From CAYNRQ01 sp964399875 (lineage in GTDB: Archaea > Aenigmatarchaeota > Aenigmatarchaeia > QMZP01): a stretch of 13,221 nt of DNA. Of the stretch, positions 5,555-13,166 are shown piece after piece. The stretch spans positions 1 through 13,221 of the forward strand of contig CAYNRQ010000031.1 of NCBI GenBank assembly GCA_964399875.1, read 5' to 3'. Under the pieces are notes generated by a model. The model did not search any database. It saw nothing but the letters and a program-made list of their open reading frames with translations, and had not been told where the DNA came from. Position numbers and translations under genes: made by a program. Position 1 is the first letter of the stretch. Each line of letters begins with the position of its first letter.

Positions 5555-8053
5555 TCATTCCTCGCCTCCTTTCCATTTAAGTTCTCCCCAGTCTGATTTT
5601 GCAGGATCTATACCGTCATCTCCTGCAAAAAACTGTATTATTTGACCTGCAGAATTCCTTATTGTAAGATCGTGTTTTGTTTTTAAATCCTGCAAGGCAT
5701 TTACAAGCCTTCTTTGCATGTATCCTGATTTCCTTGTTCTAAGGGATTTATCCATCAGACCCTCACGGCCATTCATTATATTCCAGAACAACTCAAAAGG
5801 TGTTAACCCCTGCTTGAATCCCCTTGCAACAAATCCGTGTGATCTTGGAGAAAGATCAAACGGCCTGATATGAGGCAGTGTTCTGTTAATATAACCTCTT
5901 TTTATTCTTTTACCCAGTATAGTTTCCTGGCCAACAACAGCTGCCATCTGTGTTGTATTAATTATAGAACCCTTTGATCCTGATGTGAACATGGTCACGA
6001 TGTCATTGTCTGAAATGTTTTCATTTATAATGTCACTAACCTTGCTAACACCTGAAGCCAGAACATTCAGTATCTGTGCCTCTAAGGAATCCTCGGCTGT
6101 CATTCCGGGCAGAATCCTTATCTCTTTTCTTTTATGTTTTTCAATCAGTTCATTGGACTCTTTCTGGGCATTCTCTATCTCCTCAAGGATGCTTTTTTGC
6201 ACATCTGGTGCTAAATCAAGATCAGATATACCTAAAGAAAACCCTCTTCTCATGAGGAAAGAGATTCCTAGCCTTCCGCAGTAATCTATGAAGTTCTTTA
6301 CTATGTTTTTGTCAGGGAATCTTTCAAGTTTATTTATGATCCTTCCCTTCTCTGCACCAACACCTGTCTTGTCTATGGTTCCTGTTTTAAGCTTTCCGTT
6401 TTCGATAATCACATAGGCGTCATATTTGCATTTTTCTTTCAGGCATTGGTCACATTTTTTGCAGCAGTTTGACTTGAACTCATGGTTGAGTTGTGGTGGT
6501 AACAAAAGGCTGAACACTTCCTTACCAGTAAACTTCTCCTTTCCCTCAGGCAGATCTATATCAATAGTTGCATCTGCCAACATGTGGGCCACCTCCTCTC
6601 TGGTTAAAACAGTTCCTTTCTTTGTCAATAGATAAACACCAGATATCTGGTCCAGGTCCAAGCCTATTATAGGACCTCCGAATTTAGGAGAGATTATATT
6701 ATTTTGAACCTCCATTAACATCGACGCCTCGCACCTTGCCTCGTCTGTTTGCGGGACATGCAGATTCATCTCATCACCGTCGAAATCTGCGTTGTATGGC
6801 GGACATACCTGTGGAGCTATTCTGAATGTCCTGTAGGGCATCACCCTGACCCTGTGGACCATCATACTTATTCTATGCAGAGAAGGTTGTCTGTTAAATA
6901 ACACTATGTCGCCATCCTCCAGCTGCCTGTCAACAGCCCAGTCATTTGTTATGTTACTGATTATTTCCCTTTTGTTCTCTTTTGTAACCTTTATTCTCCT
7001 CCCATCTGGCCTTATAACATAGTTTACTCTGTCATTCTTAAGCAGATCCTTTACATATTTTATGTTTAGTTTGGTAACATAGACAGGCAGTGTTAATTCC
7101 TTGGCAACTATAAACGGCACGCCCACCTCGTTTATAGATATCCTTGGATCGGGTGAAATAACGGTTCTTGCAGAGAAGTTCACCCTCTTGCCTAAGAGAT
7201 TACCCCTTATCCTTCCTTCCTTTGCCTTGAGCCTTTGCACAAGGCCTTTTAAAGCTCTACCAGACCTGTGCCTTGCTAAAGGTGTTCCTGTAAGCTCATT
7301 ATCAAAATACGTTGAAACATGATACTGAATAAGCTCCCATAAATCATTTATTATAAATTCAGGTGCGCCTATATCTATATTCTCTTTTAGGCTTTGGTTG
7401 ATCCTTACTATATCCACCAGTTTATGTGTAAGGTCATCTTCTGATCTTTCGCCTCCTTCTAGGGTGATAGAGGGTCTCATTGTGACTGGTGGTATTGGGA
7501 AGAGTGTTAGTATTAACCATTCAGGCCTTCCGCCGTTAAAATCTATCTTTCTTAGATCCTTTGTTGGGATGTTTTCAAATCTTTCCCTTATTTCTACCGG
7601 CGTAAGCTCTCTCTTGCCCTCATAGAATGTGTATGGTTTTAGAAAGGTTATCTTCTTCTGTTTTGCTTTGCAGTGTGGGCATTTTTGTGGCGCTATTAGA
7701 TTTATTCTCTCCAAGACCTCTCCTTTGTCTTCAATCATGAGTCTGTTGCATTTTCTGCATTCAAGCTTAAGCAAATAATAGATTATCTTCGTATACAGGA
7801 CATTTATTACTGGTTTTGCCAGTTCAAGGTATCCAAAGTGCCCGGGACAATCACCTATGCCCCCGCCACATGTTCTGCAATGAAGCCCTGGGTCTATCAC
7901 ACCAAGTCGTGGGTCCATTACACCCCCTTCTACGGGGTAGCCGTCTGCATCGTAAAGGTCTGAAACAACAACTCTAACCCTGGCTAGGTTTTTTATTAAT
8001 TCAGGTGATAAAATACTGAATTCCATAGCCCCTATCTTTGATGTCAGTGTCAT
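5555..8053 (-). CDS. rpoA1: DNA-directed RNA polymerase subunit A' (Rpo1N)
   Basis: This is the N-terminal two thirds of the largest RNAP subunit and holds the catalytic centre. The N-terminus KIGAMEFSILSPE matches the family. The first zinc site is Cys59, Cys62, Cys69 and His72 (CRTCGGGIGDCPGH), and the second is Cys99, Cys102, Cys125 and Cys128. The invariant Mg-binding loop NADFDGDEMN gives Asp423, Asp425 and Asp427. The bridge helix region is at about residues 740-775 (HGFVARGFKQGLTPFELFW), and the end is acidic. A cysteine cluster at 530-542 (CCKKCDQCLKEKC) adds a possible further metal site. A Shine-Dalgarno, GGAGGT, lies 5 bases before the ATG and fixes this start. The gene follows rpoB' after 70 bases. 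The length of 832 residues is somewhat short but complete. Confidence 0.98.
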   Translation of the reverse strand: MTLTSKIGAMEFSILSPELIKNLARVRVVVSDLYDADGYPVEGGVMDPRLGVIDPGLHCRTCGGGIGDCPGHFGYLELAKPVINVLYTKIIYYLLKLECRKCNRLMIEDKGEVLERINLIAPQKCPHCKAKQKKITFLKPYTFYEGKRELTPVEIRERFENIPTKDLRKIDFNGGRPEWLILTLFPIPPVTMRPSITLEGGERSEDDLTHKLVDIVRINQSLKENIDIGAPEFIINDLWELIQYHVSTYFDNELTGTPLARHRSGRALKGLVQRLKAKEGRIRGNLLGKRVNFSARTVISPDPRISINEVGVPFIVAKELTLPVYVTKLNIKYVKDLLKNDRVNYVIRPDGRRIKVTKENKREIISNITNDWAVDRQLEDGDIVLFNRQPSLHRISMMVHRVRVMPYRTFRIAPQVCPPYNADFDGDEMNLHVPQTDEARCEASMLMEVQNNIISPKFGGPIIGLDLDQISGVYLLTKKGTVLTREEVAHMLADATIDIDLPEGKEKFTGKEVFSLLLPPQLNHEFKSNCCKKCDQCLKEKCKYDAYVIIENGKLKTGTIDKTGVGAEKGRIINKLERFPDKNIVKNFIDYCGRLGISFLMRRGFSLGISDLDLAPDVQKSILEEIENAQKESNELIEKHKRKEIRILPGMTAEDSLEAQILNVLASGVSKVSDIINENISDNDIVTMFTSGSKGSIINTTQMAAVVGQETILGKRIKRGYINRTLPHIRPFDLSPRSHGFVARGFKQGLTPFELFWNIMNGREGLMDKSLRTRKSGYMQRRLVNALQDLKTKHDLTIRNSAGQIIQFFAGDDGIDPAKSDWGELKWKGGEE

Positions 8054-8058
8054 TTTCT

Positions 8059-8064
8059 ACCTCC
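8059..8064 (-). promoter_or_regulatory. Shine-Dalgarno of rpoA1
   Basis: GGAGGT, read leftward, is 5 bases before the rpoA1 ATG. It decides between the ATG at 8053 and the internal Met10, in favour of the former. Confidence 0.7.
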
Positions 8065-8093
8065 ATTACCTTTGAATATATGCTCCCTTTCAA

Positions 8094-8121
8094 GACGACT
8101 ATACAATCCATATAAGTCGTC
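8094..8121 (-). other. Possible RNA hairpin in the rpoB'-rpoA1 gap
   Basis: On the transcribed strand GACGACT (8121-8115) is a perfect inverted copy of AGTCGTC (8100-8094). Pairing extends by three A-U pairs across one bulged A, giving about ten pairs and a 7-base loop. It begins 2 bases after the rpoB' TAG. The following sequence (TTGAAAGGGAGC) has no U-tract, so it does not look like a terminator. The stem has more G+C than the surrounding DNA, which makes chance less likely than for the A+T-rich palindromes elsewhere in the window. Confidence 0.4.
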
Positions 8122-8123
8122 AG

Positions 8124-10013
8124 CTATCTCTCCTTTGTTATTATTTTAGGATATATGCACATGGACTTTAGTTCGTCAAGAGCCAGCTTGAAAGCGTAAG
8201 CTGTCTCTATCCATACAACATCACTTTCCTTGCAGATGCCGCAGTATGTCTTGTCCTTAGCAACATCATATATAGCAATCAAACCGCATTTATTGCAAAT
8301 AGGTATCATTGCTCTGTCAGAGTCAAACCTTTCCTTAAGCGTTAAGGCAGCACCATGCCCTACCAGGCACTGCTGCTCCATCTCCCCTATCCTCAAACCA
8401 CCCCTCTTGGCCCTTCCTTCTGTTGGTTGTTTTGTAAGCAGAGTAACAGGTCCCCTTGATCTGGCATGAATCTTATCAGAAACCATGTGGTCGAGTTTCA
8501 TGTAATAGGAAATGCCTGTAAAGATTAACACATCATACTTCTTTCCTGTCTTTCCATCATAAAGTGTTTGTTTTCCATCATCCCTGAATCCCATTTTTTT
8601 CATTATATTTCTTATTTCCTTCTCTTTCATGTGATCGAAGGCCGATGCGTTGAATTTTTCTCCTGCCAGGGCTCCTGTTTTACCTGCCAGCAATTCCAAT
8701 AACTGGCCTATTGTCATTCTGCTTGGTATTGCATGAGGATTGAATATTATGTCAGGAATCACACCATTTGATGTGAATGGCATATCTTCATGTGGAACCA
8801 AAAGGCTAACAACGCCCTTCTGGCCATGCCTTGATGCAAATTTGTCGCCAAGTTCGGGTATTCTCTGGTCCCTTATCCTGACCTTAATTAGCTGATCAGC
8901 ATCAGTTGTTTCTGATATCAAAACAGAGTCAACTATTCCTTTTTCTCCGTGCCTGACTACAACAGAGGCTTCTCTCTTATTCTCTATATCACTTATGAAT
9001 TCTTCACCTGAAAGGAACCTCAAAGGTGAAACCTTCCCCACCAGAACAGAGTCTGATTGCACTCTTGTTTCAGGATTGATAATACCATCCTCAGCCAGGT
9101 CCTTGTAGGCGTCTTCGCCCCTGTGACCCTTTATTCCTAGTTCGGGTATTCTTATTTCATCTTCTTGTCCGCCCCAGTAACGTTTTTTAATTGTTTCATA
9201 TGTCCTGAAATAGATTGATCTGAATAGTCCTCTTTCTATAGAGGACTTATTCATCACAATAGCGTCATTAAGATTATAACCATCATAACACATTATAGCA
9301 AGGACTATATTCTGTCCCTCTGGATATTCTCTCAGAATTTTGCTTATCTTTGTTTCAATAAGCGGGGATTGTGCATAAGCAAGCACATTAAATTTGGTGT
9401 CAGTTCTTATAAGGAAATTTGTTGAAAGCAGACCAATGGCCTGGCCTATCATTTTTGCACCATAGTTTATCCTGTCACCCCTGTTGTATTCTGGGTATGG
9501 TATTGCAGCAGCAGATATGCCCAGCATGGTTATTGGGTCTATTTCCATGTGTGTATGCTCCTTGGTTATATCCTTTTCTGTAAGGGCAATGAATGCATTC
9601 TCTTCTTCTTTTGCATCCAGGTATTCTATTATTCCGTGTTCCAATAAATAATTAAACCCTATTTTTTCTTTTTTTATCCTTTTCAGAATATTTGGTGTTA
9701 GCTTTGATTTCCCGTTCTCAACTATTATTAATGGTCTTCTTACTCTTCCTTCTTCTGTGGAAATTCTTACCTCTTTGAATTCAGGATAATAAGCAATGTT
9801 AAGCTGGTTCGATATGAGATTTAGCCTTCTCTTTTTTCTTATAGTGTTTACAAACTTTATCGGATCATTAACTTCAAATATGAACTTGCCGTTAAAGTAA
9901 ACATCACTGGGCATTTTTTGCACTTCCAGTATTCTGCTTTGTTTTACTTTTGCTTTTCTTGGTGTTTTCTTATGTCCTCTCTTTGCTGTTTTTAATTTTT
10001 TTCTTGGTGTCAT
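8124..10013 (-). CDS. rpoB1: DNA-directed RNA polymerase subunit B' (Rpo2C)
   Basis: This is the C-terminal part of the second largest RNAP subunit, in a lineage where RpoB is split. It shows GYNLNDAIVMNKSSIERG (245-262), the active-site-side motif GDKFASRHGQKG (389-400), PDIIFNPHAIPSRMTIGQL (420-438), HARSRGPV and GGLRIGEMEQ (516-546), and a clamp zinc site at Cys573, Cys576, Cys591 and Cys594 (CNKC, CGIC). The first 33 residues form an unusual extension with about 14 Lys/Arg before MPSDVYFNGKF, where most homologues would begin. The ATG used here lies 1 base after the rpoB'' stop with GGAG 7 bases upstream, which supports the long form; Met34 is the alternative. Confidence 0.97.
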   Translation of the reverse strand: MTPRKKLKTAKRGHKKTPRKAKVKQSRILEVQKMPSDVYFNGKFIFEVNDPIKFVNTIRKKRRLNLISNQLNIAYYPEFKEVRISTEEGRVRRPLIIVENGKSKLTPNILKRIKKEKIGFNYLLEHGIIEYLDAKEEENAFIALTEKDITKEHTHMEIDPITMLGISAAAIPYPEYNRGDRINYGAKMIGQAIGLLSTNFLIRTDTKFNVLAYAQSPLIETKISKILREYPEGQNIVLAIMCYDGYNLNDAIVMNKSSIERGLFRSIYFRTYETIKKRYWGGQEDEIRIPELGIKGHRGEDAYKDLAEDGIINPETRVQSDSVLVGKVSPLRFLSGEEFISDIENKREASVVVRHGEKGIVDSVLISETTDADQLIKVRIRDQRIPELGDKFASRHGQKGVVSLLVPHEDMPFTSNGVIPDIIFNPHAIPSRMTIGQLLELLAGKTGALAGEKFNASAFDHMKEKEIRNIMKKMGFRDDGKQTLYDGKTGKKYDVLIFTGISYYMKLDHMVSDKIHARSRGPVTLLTKQPTEGRAKRGGLRIGEMEQQCLVGHGAALTLKERFDSDRAMIPICNKCGLIAIYDVAKDKTYCGICKESDVVWIETAYAFKLALDELKSMCIYPKIITKER

Positions 10014-10014
10014 A

Positions 10015-11472
10015 TCATATCTCCAGGGATTTTAATATCTTCTCATTCTCCTTCATGCTCAAACCAGGGGTTATTTCTGTTATCAATGCCATGTGCTTTC
10101 TCAGTCCTATACTCGAACCTTCAGGTGTTTCTGCAGGGCACAGTCTTCCAAACTCTGTTGGGTGAATCTGCCTTGCCCTGAAGTGTTCCTGTGTTGATGT
10201 AAGGGGTGAGATTATGCTCCTAAGATGGGATATTGTTTTAATGTAAGAGCTCCTGTCCAGTCTCTGGGATACGCCTGTTCTTCCGCCAATCCAGTTTCCT
10301 GTTGCAAGGCTTGATAGAATCTGCTTTGTTACTGCATCTGCCTCTATTATGCCTTGGATGGATGGATGCTTACCCCTTTTGATCAGCTTTTGGTAGTTAT
10401 AACTCATCTTCGCGAGCAATCCCCATCTTCCCAAAAGTATGGACCTGAACAGCTGTCCTATTAATTCACCTGCCATCAATAATCTCTTATTACTGTAATG
10501 ATCAATATCATCCTCGGGTATCATATCCATAGAGAGGGCTGTTATCTTCTTGATTATTTTTGTCAGGAACATTGCCTTTTCTATTCTGTCATCTTCTTTT
10601 TGGCCTATGTGTGGAAGTAGATACCTGTCAAGAACCTGCTTCACTCTTTCTTTTCTGTAATCTTCTGCAACCCTCATCTTTTTTCCTATAAGCTCTATGG
10701 CCTCATCCGTGTTAGCCGCTTCTTCTTGATAAAGGTTTATGTAAAGGTCATTAAGTATTCTTGGATTATCTGATATGGCATCACATATGCTCTTGTCTGT
10801 TTCAAGGCCTAGAGCCTTTAGTACTGTTATAATGGACAGTTTTCTTATGTTAGCAAAGGATATCGTTATCTCACCATCAGGCTTTCTTTCTATAAGATGT
10901 CTTTGTTTGAATCCTGATTTTTCTGAGTTAATTCTCACAGATATGGATCCGTCTTTTTCCTTTTCAAAGATTGGTTTGTTTGATGCTATCTCTTCTATAA
11001 GAACCAAGACTCTTTCTGTCCCGTTTATTATGAAATAACCGCCAGGATCATCCGGGTCTTCTCCATGTGTTATTAATTCCTGTCTTGTTAAGGCGTATGT
11101 AGAGCAGGGTGTTGACTTGACCATTATTGGGAGATTACCTATGTGTACATTTTCTGCCCTTTCTTGAATTCCATTGACTATGGGTGTTATATTTATCCAT
11201 ATTGGTGCAGAATATGTTAGATTCCTTATCCTTGCCTCATTGGGGTAGATCTTTCTTGTGGAGCCATCAGCTTCCTTTATTGTCGGTCTTCCTATTTTTA
11301 CTTCCCCGAATTTTAATTTCAGGTCTCCCAACTCTGGATTGAGTTTTATTACATCTATCTCATCTATGATGTTCTGCATCCCATAGGTTACAAAATTGTT
11401 AAAAGACTCTATCTGGAAGTTAATCCAGCCTTTTTCTTTTTCAAACGCCTCTAGTAAGGTTGTATATCCCAT
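10015..11472 (-). CDS. rpoB2: DNA-directed RNA polymerase subunit B'' (Rpo2N)
   Basis: This is the N-terminal part of the second largest RNAP subunit, covering the protrusion, lobe and start of the fork. Recognisable blocks are STPCSTYALTRQEL and DDPGGYFIINGTERVL (about 120-155), DIDHYSNKRLLMAGELIGQLFRS (about 325-347), the fork region QRLDRSSYIKTISHLRSIISP, and HPTEFGRLCPAETPEGSSIGL near the C-terminus. The protein stops just after that motif, the usual B''/B' break point in archaea with split RpoB. At 485 residues it matches the usual length of such B'' subunits. Two Shine-Dalgarno-like sequences precede the ATG: GGAG at 6 bases and AGGAGG at 12 bases. It is adjacent to rpoB' with one base between stop and start. 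Confidence 0.98.
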   Translation of the reverse strand: MGYTTLLEAFEKEKGWINFQIESFNNFVTYGMQNIIDEIDVIKLNPELGDLKLKFGEVKIGRPTIKEADGSTRKIYPNEARIRNLTYSAPIWINITPIVNGIQERAENVHIGNLPIMVKSTPCSTYALTRQELITHGEDPDDPGGYFIINGTERVLVLIEEIASNKPIFEKEKDGSISVRINSEKSGFKQRHLIERKPDGEITISFANIRKLSIITVLKALGLETDKSICDAISDNPRILNDLYINLYQEEAANTDEAIELIGKKMRVAEDYRKERVKQVLDRYLLPHIGQKEDDRIEKAMFLTKIIKKITALSMDMIPEDDIDHYSNKRLLMAGELIGQLFRSILLGRWGLLAKMSYNYQKLIKRGKHPSIQGIIEADAVTKQILSSLATGNWIGGRTGVSQRLDRSSYIKTISHLRSIISPLTSTQEHFRARQIHPTEFGRLCPAETPEGSSIGLRKHMALITEITPGLSMKENEKILKSLEI

Positions 11473-11478
11473 CTAAAT

Positions 11479-11490
11479 CTCCTGCCTCCT
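11479..11490 (-). promoter_or_regulatory. Tandem Shine-Dalgarno before rpoB''
   Basis: Read leftward, AGGAGG (11490-11485) and GGAG (11482-11479) lie in series before the rpoB'' ATG. The nearer one has the normal 6-base spacing. Having two ribosome-binding candidates is mildly unusual. Confidence 0.55.
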
Positions 11491-11535
11491 GATCTATCAG
11501 ATGCAAAGGGGCATGTTGAATGATCATGATGAGGG

Positions 11536-11769
11536 TCATCCCTTAATAACAACCCTGTAATAAATGGATTTTCCTGCTGTTGGAGATTTTCTTGTTATTT
11601 TAATAACATCTCCCTTTTTGGCCTTGATGACCTTTATAACAGGATCCGATTCCAATATATAGGGCAGCTGTTCCTTTCCAATGCCGAATTTTTCCAGTAA
11701 GTCTTTCTTTTCCTTGCTTGAAAGGATCTCATGCTTCGGAACTAACTTATGATCTAATACATTAAACAT
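11536..11769 (-). CDS. rpoH: DNA-directed RNA polymerase subunit H (Rpo5)
   Basis: This small RNAP subunit corresponds to the C-terminal domain of eukaryotic RPB5 and sits at the lower jaw near downstream DNA. The family hallmarks are present: FNVLDHKLVPKHEIL at the start, then LPYILESDPVIKVIKAKKGDVIKITRKSPTAGKSIYYRVV. It is 77 residues from the ATG at 11769. An ATG at 11781 would add MVIN and lengthen the overlap with the upstream gene from 8 to 20 bases. Homologues normally begin just before the (V/L)xDHxLVPKHE block, so the shorter form is preferred. It sits directly upstream of rpoB'', the standard archaeal order H-B-A'-A''. The overlap with the unknown gene suggests translational coupling. 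Confidence 0.96.
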   Translation of the reverse strand: MFNVLDHKLVPKHEILSSKEKKDLLEKFGIGKEQLPYILESDPVIKVIKAKKGDVIKITRKSPTAGKSIYYRVVIKG

Positions 11770-12694
11770 ATTTATTACCATGCCTATTTTTCAAAGTAAC
11801 ATAAACCAGTGGTTGTTCACCAAAGTTTTGCATTATTTTTAATCTGCACTTTCTTGCTGAATCACCCGTTTGATAAAGATCTGAACCATACACAACATAA
11901 ATACCATGCGGATCGTTTCTTTCTAGCTCATCCACCCTGAATCTCATATTACCCTCAAGGTTTCTTGTTACCTCTTCTGTGCGGATATTCCTTCCACTGA
12001 AGACTATGCTTGAGGTAACATCACTAAATGTTTTTAATCTGCTTTCATTCATGCGCAATAGGGTTTTCGCTACATCTTTATAAGCGCTTGCCGGAACCTC
12101 TTCAGGCCTTAAAAACACAAAGCTTGCAAGATATTTTTTATCAACAGGAAGGTATCTTAACACAAGGGTTTTGTCCTTTCCTTTAAGCTCCATCTCACCA
12201 TGCTCCATAACTTTCTCTGTCACATGTCTGGGATCCCTGTATCTTTTCTCATCATAAAACAACTCAGAAAAACCAAGTTCTGGATGGTCATAAAGAAATT
12301 CTAACAAGAACTCTGTTGAGACTATGCCCTCAACCCTTTTGTATCCATGACCATTAGTTAGGATCCGTTTTGGGATATCCTCTACACAGCTTTCTGTTGT
12401 AAGAACAAGATTATTATCCCTGTATACTGTTCTTTTAAGCGTCCCGTCTACAGGTGATTTGGGGAATATAGTGATATCTATGCCTGCATCAGACAGATGC
12501 TCTAAAACAGCATCAGCACAATGCTCATTGTATGGCAGATATTGAAGAACCTGATTGCTGTTTGTTGTTATGTGTCGATATCTGTGTTTAAATTTAGGTC
12601 TAGATCTGTTCCAAGGCCTTTTTTTGGATGGTCTGTCTGCAGATGGCCTCGAAAGTCTAACGACCTCGATTATGCCGGTATTTTGCGATCTCAT
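11762..12694 (-). CDS. Protein of unknown function upstream of rpoH, with basic N-terminal tail
   Basis: I do not recognise this 310-residue protein. It appears soluble, with no membrane segment or signal peptide. Residues 13-40 are strongly basic and proline-containing (SKKRPWNRSRPKFKHRYRH region, about 12 Lys/Arg), which suggests nucleic acid binding. From about residue 45 the composition is that of an ordinary mixed alpha/beta fold. Charged segments include YDEKRYRDPRHVTEKVMEHGEMEL and NESRLKTFSDVTSSIVFSGRNIRTEE, but there is no CxxC, P-loop or known catalytic signature. Its ATG overlaps the stop of the AbrB-ACT gene by 4 bases (ATGA), and its end overlaps rpoH. It is therefore embedded in the RNAP operon and probably coexpressed with it. 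A role in transcription or RNAP assembly is an inference from context only. Confidence 0.8.
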   Translation of the reverse strand: MRSQNTGIIEVVRLSRPSADRPSKKRPWNRSRPKFKHRYRHITTNSNQVLQYLPYNEHCADAVLEHLSDAGIDITIFPKSPVDGTLKRTVYRDNNLVLTTESCVEDIPKRILTNGHGYKRVEGIVSTEFLLEFLYDHPELGFSELFYDEKRYRDPRHVTEKVMEHGEMELKGKDKTLVLRYLPVDKKYLASFVFLRPEEVPASAYKDVAKTLLRMNESRLKTFSDVTSSIVFSGRNIRTEEVTRNLEGNMRFRVDELERNDPHGIYVVYGSDLYQTGDSARKCRLKIMQNFGEQPLVYVTLKNRHGNKYV

Positions 12695-13089
12695 TTTTTA
12701 ATGACCTCTACACTTTTAATAATATTATAATGTGAGAGTTCGTTCTTAAGTTCGTCCAGACTTGTTTCGCTTTCAGAAGTATCTATAATAACATCCCATT
12801 CAGCAACCTTTTTCTTGAGCACTGTTCTGCTCTCGCTCATTATAATATTTACATGGTTTTTAGAAAGAATGCTTGCAATAGTCGCCAGGCTGCCGGGTAT
12901 ATCAGATATCAAGAACCTTATCTCAGCTGTTTTTTCCTTTATTAGAGGAAGAATCCTTGCCTGGGCCTTTTCATTGTCCGGTATTATTATTATCTCTGTT
13001 CCATCGTCTACATTCAAGAACTTTCTTATATGTATTGGTATTAAAATACGGCCCTTGGGATCTACCTTTACAATATTGGAATTTCTCAT
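12691..13089 (-). CDS. AbrB-type DNA-binding / ACT-domain regulator
   Basis: This is a putative transcription regulator. Residues 5-50 are an AbrB/SpoVT swapped-hairpin domain: VKVDPKGRILIPIHIRKFL, then DGTEIIII. Residues 56-131 are an ACT domain (beta-alpha-beta-beta-alpha-beta): IRFLISDIPGSLATIASIL with the turn glycine Gly66, NHVNIIMSESRTV, EWDVIID, then IIKSVEVIKK. ACT domains usually bind amino acids or other small ligands at a dimer interface, so this protein would couple ligand sensing to DNA binding as a dimer or higher oligomer. It is the first gene of the leftward RNAP cluster and overlaps the next gene by 4 bases. Upstream lie TATA boxes and four CCCAC/GTGGG boxes, suggesting autoregulation. 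Domain calls are confident; the ligand and target are unknown. Confidence 0.88.
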   Translation of the reverse strand: MRNSNIVKVDPKGRILIPIHIRKFLNVDDGTEIIIIPDNEKAQARILPLIKEKTAEIRFLISDIPGSLATIASILSKNHVNIIMSESRTVLKKKVAEWDVIIDTSESETSLDELKNELSHYNIIKSVEVIKK

Positions 13090-13101
13090 GTGAATCTCAC
13101 T

Positions 13102-13118
13102 CCCACAAAATTTCCCAC
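13102..13118 (-). promoter_or_regulatory. Direct pair of GTGGG boxes in the AbrB-ACT leader
   Basis: Read leftward, GTGGGAAATTTTGTGGG holds two GTGGG boxes 12 bases apart, about one DNA turn, ending 12 bases before the ATG. The pair shares its half-sites with the palindrome at 13167-13181. A weak GGAG follows 10 bases before the start codon. This is a candidate operator overlapping the start region. Confidence 0.5.
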
Positions 13119-13127
13119 TTAAATAAC
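13119..13127 (-). promoter_or_regulatory. Possible proximal TATA box of the AbrB-ACT gene
   Basis: TTATTTAAG, read leftward, is centred about 34 bases before the ATG and would give a leader of about 7 bases. It is a weaker match than the distal box at 13154-13163. Either or both may be used. Confidence 0.35.
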
Positions 13128-13153
13128 TATATTAATTATTATAGACCGCAAAG

Positions 13154-13163
13154 TTTAAATATC
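13154..13163 (-). promoter_or_regulatory. Distal TATA box of the AbrB-ACT gene, probable RNAP operon promoter
   Basis: GATATTTAAAC, read leftward, is preceded by the purine-rich GGGAAA, a plausible BRE element. With normal spacing transcription starts near 13131-13133, giving a leader of about 42 bases that would contain the GTGGG pair at 13102-13118. The inverted repeat at 13167-13181 ends 3 bases upstream of this box. Confidence 0.5.
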
Positions 13164-13166
13164 TTT

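Noticed and set aside
4344..8053. Intein or intron in the RNAP genes
   Set aside because: The conserved blocks of A', A'', B' and B'' are continuous, and subunit lengths are normal with no splicing motifs.
10013..10015. Split of RpoB into B'' and B' as a frameshift or assembly error
   Set aside because: The break falls at the known archaeal B''/B' junction just after the CPAETPEG motif, and B' has its own ribosome-binding site. It is a normal lineage feature.
12815..13093. Rightward open frame opposite the AbrB-ACT gene
   Set aside because: It lies fully antisense to a gene with two clear conserved domains and shows no motif of its own.
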